A stretch of 64,000 bases of DNA. Origin: Candidatus Planktophila sp. (GTDB lineage Bacteria > Actinomycetota > Actinomycetes > Nanopelagicales > Nanopelagicaceae). Under the pieces are notes generated by a model. That model was given only the letters and a program-made list of their open reading frames with translations. It made no database searches and had not been told where the DNA came from. The stretch spans positions 62,001-126,000 of the forward strand of contig JAUXRP010000017.1 of NCBI GenBank assembly GCA_030681675.1, in the 5' to 3' direction. Below are positions 28,385 to 37,289 of the stretch, piece by piece; position 1 is the stretch's first letter; every line of letters begins with the position of its first letter. The translations under genes and the position numbers were made by a program.

Positions 28385-29386
28385 TCAGAGTAACCCGACT
28401 TTAATAAGCAACTCCTGTGTTTGCTTGAGATCTTTAAGTGAATCCAAGTTAACAATTGGCGCACCAATCTCTCTAAGAGTTGGCTGCCCTGCCGGAGTTA
28501 TCACATTAGGTAAAACCGAATATTCGTGGGTCTCTGAAACAAATCTTTTCTGAGTTTTCTCTGCAAGTAAGTATTCAATTAACTTATTTGCGAGAGATTG
28601 ATTTTTGCTGGTATTGAATACCCCTGCACCCGAAACATTTATGAGATTTCCGGCATCTCCTGGCCCGAAGAAACCATTTACTACATTTATTTCGCGCCCA
28701 AGCGCCTTAGAGACTTCCCAGGTGTAGTAGTGATTAACAAGACCCAGTTGAATTTGTCCAGCATCGATCGCTTCAACGATTTGGCTATTCTTTTCAAATA
28801 ATTTGGGATTATTGGCGACAATCTTGGTAAGCCAATTCTTCGTAGCTTCATCCCCGCGAATTAATCGAAGAGCCGTGACGAAAGCCTGAAAAGATGAGTT
28901 TGTCGGTGCAATTCCTATCTTTGAACTCCATGATGGATCGGTGAGATCATCAATTGAGGTAGGAAGTGTAGTGACGGCTCGCGGATCATAAGCAAAGACC
29001 CGAGCTCGACCCGTCAATCCCACCCATTGTCCCGAAGAGGCTCTAAATGTGGCAGGTACAAGTGAGAGAATTTCGTTGGACAGTTTATTAAGTAATCCAG
29101 CCTGAGCTACAGCTCCCAGAGCACCTGCATCTTGGGAGATAAAAATGTCGGCCGGAGAGTTTTCACCCTCCTCTAATATTTGAGCGGCAAGCTCTGCGGA
29201 GTCTCCATATCGGATATTGAGTTTAACTCCGCTCTCAGCTTCAAAATCGGCAAAGAAAGGGCCGATGAACTCCTCGCTACGCCCGGAATAGACGGTCAGC
29301 GATTGGCTATCTGAACCTCCGATTCCGCAGGCGGTTACGGTTAGAAGAAGCACTAAAAATAAGATGGTTGCTTTTATTGTGCGCAT
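28385..29386 (-). CDS. fbpA: ferric-type ABC transporter substrate-binding lipoprotein (FbpA-like)
   Basis: 333 aa from ATG 29386, preceded by AAAGGA with 5-nt spacing. The signal peptide ends in a lipobox, LTVTAC, giving a lipid-anchored protein after Cys cleavage. The mature part begins LTVYSGRSEEFIGPFFADFE, the FbpA/SfuA/IdiA pattern, with GRARVFAYDP, GIAPTNSSFQAFVTALR and GLVNHYYTWE, where the Tyr pair is typical of Fe(III) ligands. First gene of the fbpABC operon. Confidence 0.92.
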   Translation of the reverse strand: MRTIKATILFLVLLLTVTACGIGGSDSQSLTVYSGRSEEFIGPFFADFEAESGVKLNIRYGDSAELAAQILEEGENSPADIFISQDAGALGAVAQAGLLNKLSNEILSLVPATFRASSGQWVGLTGRARVFAYDPRAVTTLPTSIDDLTDPSWSSKIGIAPTNSSFQAFVTALRLIRGDEATKNWLTKIVANNPKLFEKNSQIVEAIDAGQIQLGLVNHYYTWEVSKALGREINVVNGFFGPGDAGNLINVSGAGVFNTSKNQSLANKLIEYLLAEKTQKRFVSETHEYSVLPNVITPAGQPTLREIGAPIVNLDSLKDLKQTQELLIKVGLL

Positions 29387-29593
29387 TCGATTCCTTTGGT
29401 AGGCAGGCACATACTGAGTGAATGCACCTCTATGCCGAAGAGTATCTAGGGATATCCTATTTAAGCAACATTAGTGTTGCGTAAATACCTGTGGTACCCC
29501 TCACTCAATGGCCCTCTGTTGACTATTGCTCCTGCACCAAACGTTGCGTGGACCGAGCACGGCGGCGCAGCGTTTGATAATTTCTTGAGATTG
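29387..29593 (-). promoter_or_regulatory. fbpABC promoter region with dyad GCAACATTAGTGTTGC
   Basis: This 207-bp gap separates the GH31 3' end from fbpA. A perfect dyad, GCAACA-TTAG-TGTTGC, lies at 29465-29480. On the minus strand its end overlaps a TTGCTT that could be a -35, with GATACT 16 nt further on as a weak -10. A second short near-dyad around 29450-29460 (AGGGATATCCT) follows. I see no IdeR/DtxR consensus. No gene is convincing in this gap. Confidence 0.4.
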
Positions 29594-31819
29594 TTAAAGC
29601 GCGTGCACCTGGTCGGGTGCATCTGCCCTAATGAACACAGGGATGCGATCGATAGGTGTTGCTACCTCAATCCACTGTTTTCCAGTCCACTTTTTTCGAT
29701 CCCAGAAATCAATCCAGTCGCCTTCGGGTAGGTATACGGGGATAGTTGTCGCTGTTTCCTCTGTAACCGGAGCGACCATGAGGTATCGACCGAGCATGTA
29801 CTGGTAGGGCGCTTCCCAGATGGAATTGTCTTCTGCGTAATCAAAGAAGAGTCCAGCCATGAGCGGTCGCCCAGTTTCAATCGCGATCTCGCCCTCCGCC
29901 GTCAAATAGGGGATCAGTCGCTTTCTGACTGTCGCAAAGTCACGGAATCCAGTGAGAACTTCTGGATTGTCGGTCTGCTCAGCAATATTCCAGGGAGAGC
30001 GATCATTTGATGGTTTTCGATGATGGTTATACTCAGAATGAAATTGCATGATGGGGCAGAAGGTGGCCATGGCTGCGCCACGTAAGTAGAGCTCAGCGCT
30101 AGGAAGCTCTCCACTAAATCCGCCAATGTCCCATCCCCAGAAGAATATTCCACTTGCAGAAGCCGATATTCCCGCCCGCACAGAAGCACGGTAGGCATCC
30201 CATGTTGAGTCTTCATCACCGGCCCAGAAAATGGGGTACGAACTGCTTCCGGCAAAGCCTGCCCGCGAGAATGTCACACCTTCCCTTTTTGCATCGTCAA
30301 AAAGTTCATGAAAAGTCTGTGCGAATGCGACTGGAAGTAGATTGTTTTTCTCAAGGCCCGAGCGTCCATCTAAGTAACGCAAATCGGTTCCCCAGGCATG
30401 TTCACCACCATCGGTTTTAAAGCCATCTACTCCCATGTCAGTGATTAAATACTTATGAAGATCTGCCCACCAAGCACGGACACGTTTGTTGGTGAGATCT
30501 GGAAGTAAGCCATATCGAAGCCAGAATCCGCGAACGCGGTAGGGGTCACCTTCTCCACTTTTCACAACCAAGTCATTTTCGATCGCGTACTTCCAAATCG
30601 CCTCTTCCTGCGCATCTGGTTCGCCGCGCATGTCCTTTATGACGGAGTTTTGCCAGAGAATGACTTTTGCTCCCATTGCATGAATTTCATCAATCATCTT
30701 CGTCGGATCTGGCCATGCGCCATCTTCGGGGTACTCGATCTCGGAAGCTCGCAACCCTCGTGAACCATCAGTTGGTTTGTATTCGGCGTCTCGAAAAACC
30801 GTAAATGTGGTCTCGTCGGCCCATGCTTCGATAACTACAACGCCCAGATCGATTCCCGATTCCTTGCTTTTTCTGATTTCTTCAGCGACTCGCGCTTGTG
30901 TATTCCATTCATTACTACTGCCCCAAAGTTTGTAGATCCATTCAGGGGGATTCTTAGGTAGAGGGAACTCCACCATGTACTGACTCAAGATGGATGAAGG
31001 TGTTCCGGTGTATGCCTTGATTTCACAAGTGCTTTGGGAAGGATGTATATCTATCTCAAAGGAAATACGGTTCTTGTCGCTCGCCCCAACATCGAATCGG
31101 CTTGGATTACCAGTATTGAGATAGAAGCCATAGTTGCTGCCAATTACCATCCCAAAGGGTGCGGGTAAATATGTCCGATGGCCTTGTCCTTTGTATTCCT
31201 CGAAGACAACCGCATCGACAAGTTCCCCCCGTTGATCAACGGAGTGAAACCTTTCTCCGAAGCCGACAACATGATCTTCGGATGCGAGGGGAAGCCAAGC
31301 TCTCACTCCATACACTCGCTGCTGAGAGTCCTTGAGAACTTCAGATTCCATAATCGAAACTCCGGTCGGGAATTGTCCGCTCTGTCTTAAGAACCCGTAG
31401 TCAGGGCTCCACACAAGTGCGCAGAATGAGAAGACCTCCGTTCTCTCGCCGGACTCACTCTCAAGCCAGTAGGAGATTTCCTGGAACTCTTCGAGAACCG
31501 GCAAGACAACTTCCCAAGCAATTTCATCGGGATATTCGCCCGAGCGTGCAGCCGCATCTGCCAGATGCGTATTCGTTCCTGTGAATTTTGCGGTCTTGCC
31601 GTAGGGGCCAAAATCATCTGAATGAGCTTGACCTACGCATGTGAGTTCAAAAACCTGCACTTCATTTCCATCTGTAAGGTGCAAGACAACTTTTTTTATC
31701 GACTCATCGGTTCGAGCGCGAACCGACCATACATTTCCCGATCTCGGGTGTATCGGAATTCTTTGATCTGGCTCATGACGATAGGGATGTCCAAGGCCTA
31801 ATGGTAAATGGATTAACAC
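29594..31819 (-). CDS. glycoside hydrolase family 31 (alpha-glucosidase/alpha-xylosidase type)
   Basis: 741 aa, no signal peptide, so cytosolic. N-terminal beta-sandwich, then a TIM barrel with the nucleophile D470 in DGFKTDGGEHAWG and acid/base D535 in IFWAGDEDSTW; FFWGWDIGGFSGELPSAELYLRG and QFHSEYNHHRKP are further GH31 blocks. KTDGGE differs from the KTDFGE of YicI-type xylosidases, so an alpha-glucosidase role is as likely. The GTG start at 31819 has AAGGA 8 nt upstream and follows GH15 by 4 bp. Last gene of the ROK-controlled sugar operon. Confidence 0.9.
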   Translation of the reverse strand: MLIHLPLGLGHPYRHEPDQRIPIHPRSGNVWSVRARTDESIKKVVLHLTDGNEVQVFELTCVGQAHSDDFGPYGKTAKFTGTNTHLADAAARSGEYPDEIAWEVVLPVLEEFQEISYWLESESGERTEVFSFCALVWSPDYGFLRQSGQFPTGVSIMESEVLKDSQQRVYGVRAWLPLASEDHVVGFGERFHSVDQRGELVDAVVFEEYKGQGHRTYLPAPFGMVIGSNYGFYLNTGNPSRFDVGASDKNRISFEIDIHPSQSTCEIKAYTGTPSSILSQYMVEFPLPKNPPEWIYKLWGSSNEWNTQARVAEEIRKSKESGIDLGVVVIEAWADETTFTVFRDAEYKPTDGSRGLRASEIEYPEDGAWPDPTKMIDEIHAMGAKVILWQNSVIKDMRGEPDAQEEAIWKYAIENDLVVKSGEGDPYRVRGFWLRYGLLPDLTNKRVRAWWADLHKYLITDMGVDGFKTDGGEHAWGTDLRYLDGRSGLEKNNLLPVAFAQTFHELFDDAKREGVTFSRAGFAGSSSYPIFWAGDEDSTWDAYRASVRAGISASASGIFFWGWDIGGFSGELPSAELYLRGAAMATFCPIMQFHSEYNHHRKPSNDRSPWNIAEQTDNPEVLTGFRDFATVRKRLIPYLTAEGEIAIETGRPLMAGLFFDYAEDNSIWEAPYQYMLGRYLMVAPVTEETATTIPVYLPEGDWIDFWDRKKWTGKQWIEVATPIDRIPVFIRADAPDQVHAL

Positions 31820-31823
31820 AATT

Positions 31824-32939
31824 CTATTCCTTTTCCAAGTTCGAATTCAGTGCGTTAGATAAGGACAAATACATGGCGTGACTCCAGAGGAGCGGTACGG
31901 CTGGCTCGCCCCAACTCGCGATCCATTCTGCTCTCATCTCTGGAAAGAGAAGTGGAATTTCTAGTTGTTCTGGAAGTTCGAGATCATCATTTATGAGAGT
32001 TTCAACCCATTCCAAAATTTCTGCCGCCTTCAACGTGTCGCCAACTTTGATCAATGATAAGCCAAGGAAACAAGAAAGAAGTGGCCAGCGACCTCCACCA
32101 AAATATCCATCTTCCTTGTGGCGGTATGTTCCGAAAATTCCCAATTCCTCTGAGACTGCCTCAATAGTTGACTGTGCGATCGAACTATTTCCCTCAATAA
32201 GTCCGAAAGGTGCGATGAGTGAGAGGAGGCTCGAATCTAGCCCTTCACCGTTAATCCATTTTGCAAGGCGTCCGTTGATCAATCCTTTTTCAACAATTAG
32301 GTCCACTATTTCATTGGCGCAGTCGCCGGCAACATTTCGTGACTCTGTCGACAGTTCCTTCCACGTGCTGCATGCTTTCAGGCCAGCGGCGATACTTCCA
32401 ATACTAGCCACGTGTTGATGGCCAAAACTTTCTTCCCACCAATCATAGGATTCAATCTCCCAAAACGTGGATAAGTAACCAACAAGGGTCTCAACAGCCC
32501 GGTAAGTTGCACCATGGAGAGCATTTCCGCGTGAGAGAAATTTATCGAGCGACCAGATCCAGGTTCCAAATCCATCGAGTTGAAGGTTGGTCCAATACTC
32601 ATCCGATTCTTGCCCATCGGCCTTGTAACGACAGTGGAGATGTTCCTCTAGTGCAATCTCTTCACCCTGTCGTTTCTTTCTAATGAGTGAAGCGATTTTT
32701 TCTTCACGGTCTATGATTACCCGAGTGGCCCACTTGTGGAAGTTAAGGGCGCTCTCGGTTTCTCCAGAGGAACTCATTGCCTCGGCGATGAATGCGCCGT
32801 CGCGGAACCAGCTGTAGTTGTAAACCCGAAAATTGGGTGAAGCAATATATGCACCGGTGATGGCTTGATTTGCCTTGATGATGCGAATACTTGCTCTTCT
32901 CAATCGGGAATGCGTGTCGATACTAATTCTCTGCACCAT
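31824..32939 (-). CDS. glycoside hydrolase family 15 (glucoamylase/glucodextranase-like)
   Basis: 371 aa containing only an (alpha/alpha)6-barrel catalytic domain; the usual N-terminal beta-sandwich of bacterial GH15 is missing, as is any signal peptide. Visible marks are YNYSWFRDGAF near the N-terminus, NLQLDGFGTWIWSLDKFL, YDWWEE (E169/E170, general-acid region) and LPEQ followed by WSHAMYLSLSNAL at the end. It likely hydrolyses imported alpha-linked glucosides exo-wise. It lies between the binding protein and GH31 in the operon. Confidence 0.87.
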   Translation of the reverse strand: MVQRISIDTHSRLRRASIRIIKANQAITGAYIASPNFRVYNYSWFRDGAFIAEAMSSSGETESALNFHKWATRVIIDREEKIASLIRKKRQGEEIALEEHLHCRYKADGQESDEYWTNLQLDGFGTWIWSLDKFLSRGNALHGATYRAVETLVGYLSTFWEIESYDWWEESFGHQHVASIGSIAAGLKACSTWKELSTESRNVAGDCANEIVDLIVEKGLINGRLAKWINGEGLDSSLLSLIAPFGLIEGNSSIAQSTIEAVSEELGIFGTYRHKEDGYFGGGRWPLLSCFLGLSLIKVGDTLKAAEILEWVETLINDDLELPEQLEIPLLFPEMRAEWIASWGEPAVPLLWSHAMYLSLSNALNSNLEKE

Positions 32940-33002
32940 CGTTTCTGTAGGTCATTCAATCTTGACGTTGAAAGCGAATAGGGAAATGGCATTAGTAATA
33001 CA

Positions 33003-33048
33003 TTGGAATGGCGTTGCGGCTGATTGAGAGGCTGCAACGCCATTCCAA
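33003..33048 (-). promoter_or_regulatory. strong intercistronic hairpin after the sugar-binding protein gene
   Basis: TTGGAATGGCGTTGC (33003-33017) pairs perfectly with GCAACGCCATTCCAA (33034-33048); three more pairs, including one G-U, extend the stem to 18 bp with a 10-nt loop. It begins 8 nt after the binding-protein stop on the minus strand and lacks a U-tract. It probably stabilises the upstream mRNA segment, as known for malE-malF type operons. Confidence 0.75.
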
Positions 33049-33055
33049 CCATTGA

Positions 33056-34324
33056 TTATTCTTTCGCGAGAATTGCGTTTACTGCACTTGCAGCCGAGTT
33101 CAAAGCTTGAGTAACTGAAACCGTCCCATTGAGAGCTTTTTCAAGCCACGCATTTACCGTGTCTTGCATCTCATTCTGTTGACGGATTACTGGAGGAGTG
33201 ATCGGATTTTTCAGGGCCTCAAAGACCGCTGTGCGGTTGGCAGGTATGGGCTTCGAGAGGTAGATGGAGAGTGCCTTCTTGTCCGAGATTGCAGGAATTT
33301 CCCATGCAGCAGCGAGACGAATCTTTACAGCAGCGGGATCACTAGTCATAAATCGTGCCCATTTCCAAGCGGCTTCAGCATTCTTAGTTTTTGCAGAGGC
33401 TACAACGGCGTTGGCAAAGAAGTGGTTACCTGGGGTAACTCCACCTGGCTCGACCACGATATCCCAACCAAAGGGAACATCTTTATACGCATCGAACATC
33501 CAGATACCAGTGTGGTACATAGCGAGCTTGCCCGCTTTAAACATTGCACCGTCATCGAGTGTTCCCATTTGGGCTTTAGTTGGCGTATATCCATTTGCAG
33601 TTTTGCCGACCAACCAGTTAAGTGCATTGATGCCGGGCTGCTTATTGAAAAGTGCCTTTTTCTTATCTGGACTGAGGAACTTGCCACCAGCTTGTCCGAG
33701 GACTTTGTAAAACTCCCAGAACTGCGTTGGCTGAAAATCAGCATAGGTCCCTTCTGGCAGTTTGGCCTTAAGTGCTGCAGCTGCAGCAGCTTCATCGCTC
33801 CAGTCCCAACTTGAATTCGGGGTTTCAACGCCTGCGGCTTTGAAGAGATCTTTGTTGTAATACATAACAACTGTGGAGAATGAAGAAGGAACGCCGTATT
33901 GTCGTCCATTGTCGGAAAATACATCGTACGCCTTGCCATAATAGGAAGTCTTCTTAAAGGTTTTATCCTTGATCGATACCTTATTGAAATCAAGCAGAGT
34001 CCCAGCTGATGCGTATGTTATGAAGTTCTCATAGTTGAGTTCGAAGGTATCAGGTGTCTGATTTCCGGCCACACGAGTCTTCAATTTCGTAAAATAATCC
34101 GCGTAAGATGCAGATTGAACATTGATGTGAATTTTTGGATACTTCTTTTCGAATGCTTTTACCATTGCCGCAAGATCCTTCACGTGGTCAGGGACCGAAG
34201 TGAAAGTGAAGAAGTTAACGGTGGTCTTTGATGCTGCAACCGTTGGATTGCCAATTAAGCCTATAGTTGCAATCAGGGCGCCAGCGATACAAGCGACCCA
34301 GATTTTTTTCTTGATGCCTTTCAT
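33056..34324 (-). CDS. sugar ABC transporter substrate-binding protein (family 1)
   Basis: 422 aa from ATG 34324 with GAGGGG upstream; a longer in-frame start 210 bp upstream would overlap the permease gene. The signal peptide has KKK, a hydrophobic core, and an Ala-rich cleavage site near TVAASK, with no lipobox Cys, so it would be released or wall-retained rather than lipid-anchored. The mature protein has the MalE/SBP_bac_1 pattern (FEKKYPKIHINVQSASYADYFTKLKTRVAGNQTPDTFEL). It is likely to bind an alpha-glucoside, judging from the GH15/GH31 neighbours. Confidence 0.9.
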   Translation of the reverse strand: MKGIKKKIWVACIAGALIATIGLIGNPTVAASKTTVNFFTFTSVPDHVKDLAAMVKAFEKKYPKIHINVQSASYADYFTKLKTRVAGNQTPDTFELNYENFITYASAGTLLDFNKVSIKDKTFKKTSYYGKAYDVFSDNGRQYGVPSSFSTVVMYYNKDLFKAAGVETPNSSWDWSDEAAAAAALKAKLPEGTYADFQPTQFWEFYKVLGQAGGKFLSPDKKKALFNKQPGINALNWLVGKTANGYTPTKAQMGTLDDGAMFKAGKLAMYHTGIWMFDAYKDVPFGWDIVVEPGGVTPGNHFFANAVVASAKTKNAEAAWKWARFMTSDPAAVKIRLAAAWEIPAISDKKALSIYLSKPIPANRTAVFEALKNPITPPVIRQQNEMQDTVNAWLEKALNGTVSVTQALNSAASAVNAILAKE

Positions 34325-34400
34325 TTGTTTCCCCTCTAGTAAGTGATGTACTGGCCCGTGAAGGCCTTTCCCAAATCCGATGAAAACCCAAAAGATAACT

Positions 34401-35216
34401 TCATCCCTTGAGCCCGGCTGTGAGAAAACTCTGTGCGATCTGCTTTTGCAGAACGAGGTAGATAATTGCAATCGGAAGAACTGCGAGAGTTGTAGCAGCC
34501 ATAACCATTGGCCAATCGGTGAGATTTTCACCATGGAGATTTGCTAACGCAAGAGGAAGCGTCATCTTCTCTGGGCTGAAAATGATCAATAACGGCCAAA
34601 GATAAGCATTCCAGACCGACATGAACGAGAGAATTGTCAGTGCGGCAATAGTGGGAATGCAAAGAGGAAGTGCGATTGAGCGAAATAATCTGAAATGGCT
34701 TGCTCCGTCTAAAATCGCAGCTTCCTCAAGTTCACGGGGAATAGCAAGCATCGCCTGGCGCATGAGAAATACGCCAAATGCAGAAGCAATCATGGGCAGA
34801 CCTAGTCCAAGATAACTGTCGACGAGCCCGAGTTGACGCATCTCGATAAACAATGGAACGATGATGACTTGAAACGGGATCATCATTGTAGTGAGATAGA
34901 TTAAGAAGATTGCATTCTTTCCGCGGAACTGCAATCGAGCAAAGGCATATCCGGCAAGCGCAGAGTTCGTGATTTGAATGAAGACGATAATCACCGAGAC
35001 GGCAATACTATTGAGAAATAATCTTGGCATATCAAGTAACTCAAAGACTTTTCTGTAATTTTCTAGCGTTGGAGACTTCGGGAAAAGGGTTGGAGGTGTT
35101 GCAAAGGCTTCAACGCTATTCTTAAGTGACGAACTAATCATCCAGAAAAATGGGAAGAGCATGAGGAGACCAAAGAAAGTTGTGAAGAATTTTGGTCGCA
35201 AGCTAGTGCTATTCAT
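34401..35216 (-). CDS. carbohydrate ABC transporter permease (MalG type)
   Basis: 271 aa with six membrane helices. The EAA loop is EEAAILDGASHFRLFRSIALPLCIPTIAALTI; the N-terminus LMLFPFFWMISSSLKNSVEAF is characteristic of MalG-type subunits. It overlaps the MalF-type gene by 8 bp. A 76-bp gap with an SD separates it from the binding-protein gene. No ATPase is encoded in the operon, so a shared MsmK/MsiK-like ATPase elsewhere is needed. Confidence 0.92.
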   Translation of the reverse strand: MNSTSLRPKFFTTFFGLLMLFPFFWMISSSLKNSVEAFATPPTLFPKSPTLENYRKVFELLDMPRLFLNSIAVSVIIVFIQITNSALAGYAFARLQFRGKNAIFLIYLTTMMIPFQVIIVPLFIEMRQLGLVDSYLGLGLPMIASAFGVFLMRQAMLAIPRELEEAAILDGASHFRLFRSIALPLCIPTIAALTILSFMSVWNAYLWPLLIIFSPEKMTLPLALANLHGENLTDWPMVMAATTLAVLPIAIIYLVLQKQIAQSFLTAGLKG

Positions 35217-36081
35217 AATTCACCCATCGTTTCTGTAGGCGAATCTGTATTCCTGTAATAAGTAAAATAATCAAGAAGAGCACCATGCTCATCGCGGAGG
35301 CATACCCCATCCGTCCATAATCAAATGAGTTCTTCACAATTTGTTGTACGATGACGGATGTTGAGCCCTCTGGTCCACCTTGCGTCATTACCCAAATCTG
35401 ATCAAAGACTTGAAAATTATTAATCAGACTAATAACCAATACAAAGAAGGAGGCTGGCGTCAGTAATGGGAGAGTAATTCGGAACAGGATCTGACGCTTA
35501 CTTGCTCCATCGATTGCGGCAGCTTCTTTATACTCAGGTGGGATGGATTGCAGTCCCGCAAGGAGAATGAGCATTACAAAGCCAAGATCTTTCCAGGCAG
35601 AAGGAATAATGACTGAGATCATTGACCAGGATGTGCTGGTCCACCAGCCCGGTCCATTTATTCCAATCGTAGCCAGAGCAGAGTTCACTAATCCGCCCTG
35701 GGGATTGAGAATCCATTGCCATAGCAGCGCCACAATTACCCAGCTTGTAATTACGGGGAGAAAATAAGCAGCCCTCAGGGCAGAGGAGCCTTTAAATTTG
35801 CGATTGAGGGCTAAAGCTGCGCTCAACCCAAGGATGTAGACGAGAGGCAAATAACCGGCAATGAAAATGAGTGTGTTCTTTAAGGCATTATAGAAATCTT
35901 TGTTGTGGATCAATTCTTGAAAGTTTGCCAATCCGATCCAGCGTGGTGGCGAAAGTAGATCCCAACTGGAAAAGCTAAGAATGGCCGCAGCGAACATAGG
36001 AAGAATGATGAAAAGCACTAAAGGTATAAGGCTCGGCGCGATAAAAAACGCCGCTGTGCGACCGTGTTTGTTTTTTATCAA
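35209..36081 (-). CDS. carbohydrate ABC transporter permease (MalF type)
   Basis: 290 aa, six membrane helices. The EAA loop is KEAAAIDGASKRQILFRITLPLLTPASFFVLV; the N-terminus (AFFIAPSLIPLVLFIILPMFAAAILSF) and the periplasmic WIGLANFQELIHNKDFYNALKNT segment are typical for UgpA/MalF subunits. Its start overlaps the ROK stop by 4 bp, so regulator and transporter are one operon. Confidence 0.92.
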   Translation of the reverse strand: MIKNKHGRTAAFFIAPSLIPLVLFIILPMFAAAILSFSSWDLLSPPRWIGLANFQELIHNKDFYNALKNTLIFIAGYLPLVYILGLSAALALNRKFKGSSALRAAYFLPVITSWVIVALLWQWILNPQGGLVNSALATIGINGPGWWTSTSWSMISVIIPSAWKDLGFVMLILLAGLQSIPPEYKEAAAIDGASKRQILFRITLPLLTPASFFVLVISLINNFQVFDQIWVMTQGGPEGSTSVIVQQIVKNSFDYGRMGYASAMSMVLFLIILLITGIQIRLQKRWVNYE

Positions 36082-37265
36082 GAGACACGTCCGAATTTAG
36101 ATACAACGGAGAGTCGATGCTTCACTTCGGTAAGGCTTGCGTTTGCTCGATGATTTCTGCTTAAAGATGCTTGAAGAACAATTGCAGTGGCACCGAGTGC
36201 CCACTTGGCGTCATCCCACGGATCAATCTCTATCTCAAACTTTTTCATTGTGGGCACGACATTCTCATTTAAAGATTTAAGAACGAATTTCTGCCAAATG
36301 TCCCAAGCTTGCGATCCTTCTCCACTAATGAGAACTAATTCAGGGCCAAAAACATTCACTACATTTGCTATGGCCAGACTCAAGGCCTCTCCAGCCGGCT
36401 TAAAATACTTAGTAGCAACCTTTACATCTTTGCGTGCCAGATCCCATAACTTTGTAATATCTGCATTTTTTGGAAGAACCCCATCGGAGATTGCCCTACT
36501 TAAGATTGCTGGATCAGAAGCAACTGTTTCTAAGCAACCTCTCTTCCCACATTCGCAGAGTAAGCCGTTGGCTACTGATGTCACGTGTCCAATTTCACCT
36601 GCGCCGTGGGAACCAGTGTAGAGTTCTCCATTTATAACAATTCCTAGTCCGATACCACGTCCCAAAGTAATTGTTAGGAAGTTGCTGACATCTCTACCAC
36701 GACCGTACAGGCTTTCTGTGATAGATAAAGTATTTACATCATTCTCGAGGAGTACTGGAGTCTTTAAGATTTCAGATAAAAGCTGCCCTACATTTACTGA
36801 CGACCATCCTAATATTGCCGAATCGGTGGTACCAGAATCACCGGGGGAGACAACACCAGGTACTCCAATTCCAATTCCGAGAATCTGACCCTTAACTTTC
36901 TTGCTATGTTTGAGAAGTATCTTTGACAGCAAATTGATTGCATCACTTCCACGGCTATTAAAGACCTCTTCAAAATTCCACTGCACATTTGACTCTAGAT
37001 CGACAACAACACCCACAAGATGGTCTTCTGCCAACTTAATGCCAATTACTTGTCCGGCACCGGCTACCAGTCCAAGTAGAGTCGCTGGGCGCCCGCCCGT
37101 TGAGGGGGACTGTTCGAGCTCGCAAATAAGACCCCTAGCAATCAGGTATTTAGTGGCCTGAGTCAGGGTTGGCCCGCTCAAACTTAAGTCCCGAGCAATT
37201 TGTGCACGTGAGAGCGGACCAGAAGTGGCGATTGCGCGGAGTACTTCGTTGGCACTATCGCGCAT
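36078..37265 (-). CDS. ROK family transcriptional repressor
   Basis: 395 aa. ATG 37265 is preferred because AGGGGG lies 8 nt upstream; a GTG three codons earlier is too close to that motif. N-terminal winged helix (LRAIATSGPLSRAQIARDLSLSGPTLTQATKYLIARGLI), then the ROK sugar-kinase-like domain with IGHVTSV and the zinc motif CECGKRGCLE. Such proteins repress sugar operons and are released by the sugar. First gene of the GH operon; a 20-bp palindrome lies 25 bp upstream, implying autoregulation. Confidence 0.92.
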   Translation of the reverse strand: MRDSANEVLRAIATSGPLSRAQIARDLSLSGPTLTQATKYLIARGLICELEQSPSTGGRPATLLGLVAGAGQVIGIKLAEDHLVGVVVDLESNVQWNFEEVFNSRGSDAINLLSKILLKHSKKVKGQILGIGIGVPGVVSPGDSGTTDSAILGWSSVNVGQLLSEILKTPVLLENDVNTLSITESLYGRGRDVSNFLTITLGRGIGLGIVINGELYTGSHGAGEIGHVTSVANGLLCECGKRGCLETVASDPAILSRAISDGVLPKNADITKLWDLARKDVKVATKYFKPAGEALSLAIANVVNVFGPELVLISGEGSQAWDIWQKFVLKSLNENVVPTMKKFEIEIDPWDDAKWALGATAIVLQASLSRNHRANASLTEVKHRLSVVSKFGRVS

Positions 37266-37289
37266 CGCTTCCACCCCCTGGTACTTTCT

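Noticed and set aside
29474-29731. 85-aa plus-strand frame in the fbpA-GH31 gap
   Set aside because: No RBS, it overlaps the GH31 3' end antisense, and there is no recognisable domain.
22202-31819. Sulfoquinovose pathway (AGE protein as YihS, GH31 as YihQ)
   Set aside because: The two genes are in different operons, the GH31 shows a general alpha-glucosidase motif set and none of the other sulfoglycolysis genes are present.
33164-33993. Overlapping 216-aa (+), 148-aa (+) and 197-aa (-) frames inside the sugar-binding protein gene
   Set aside because: All are shadows of a clear SBP coding sequence with signal peptide and MalE-like domains.
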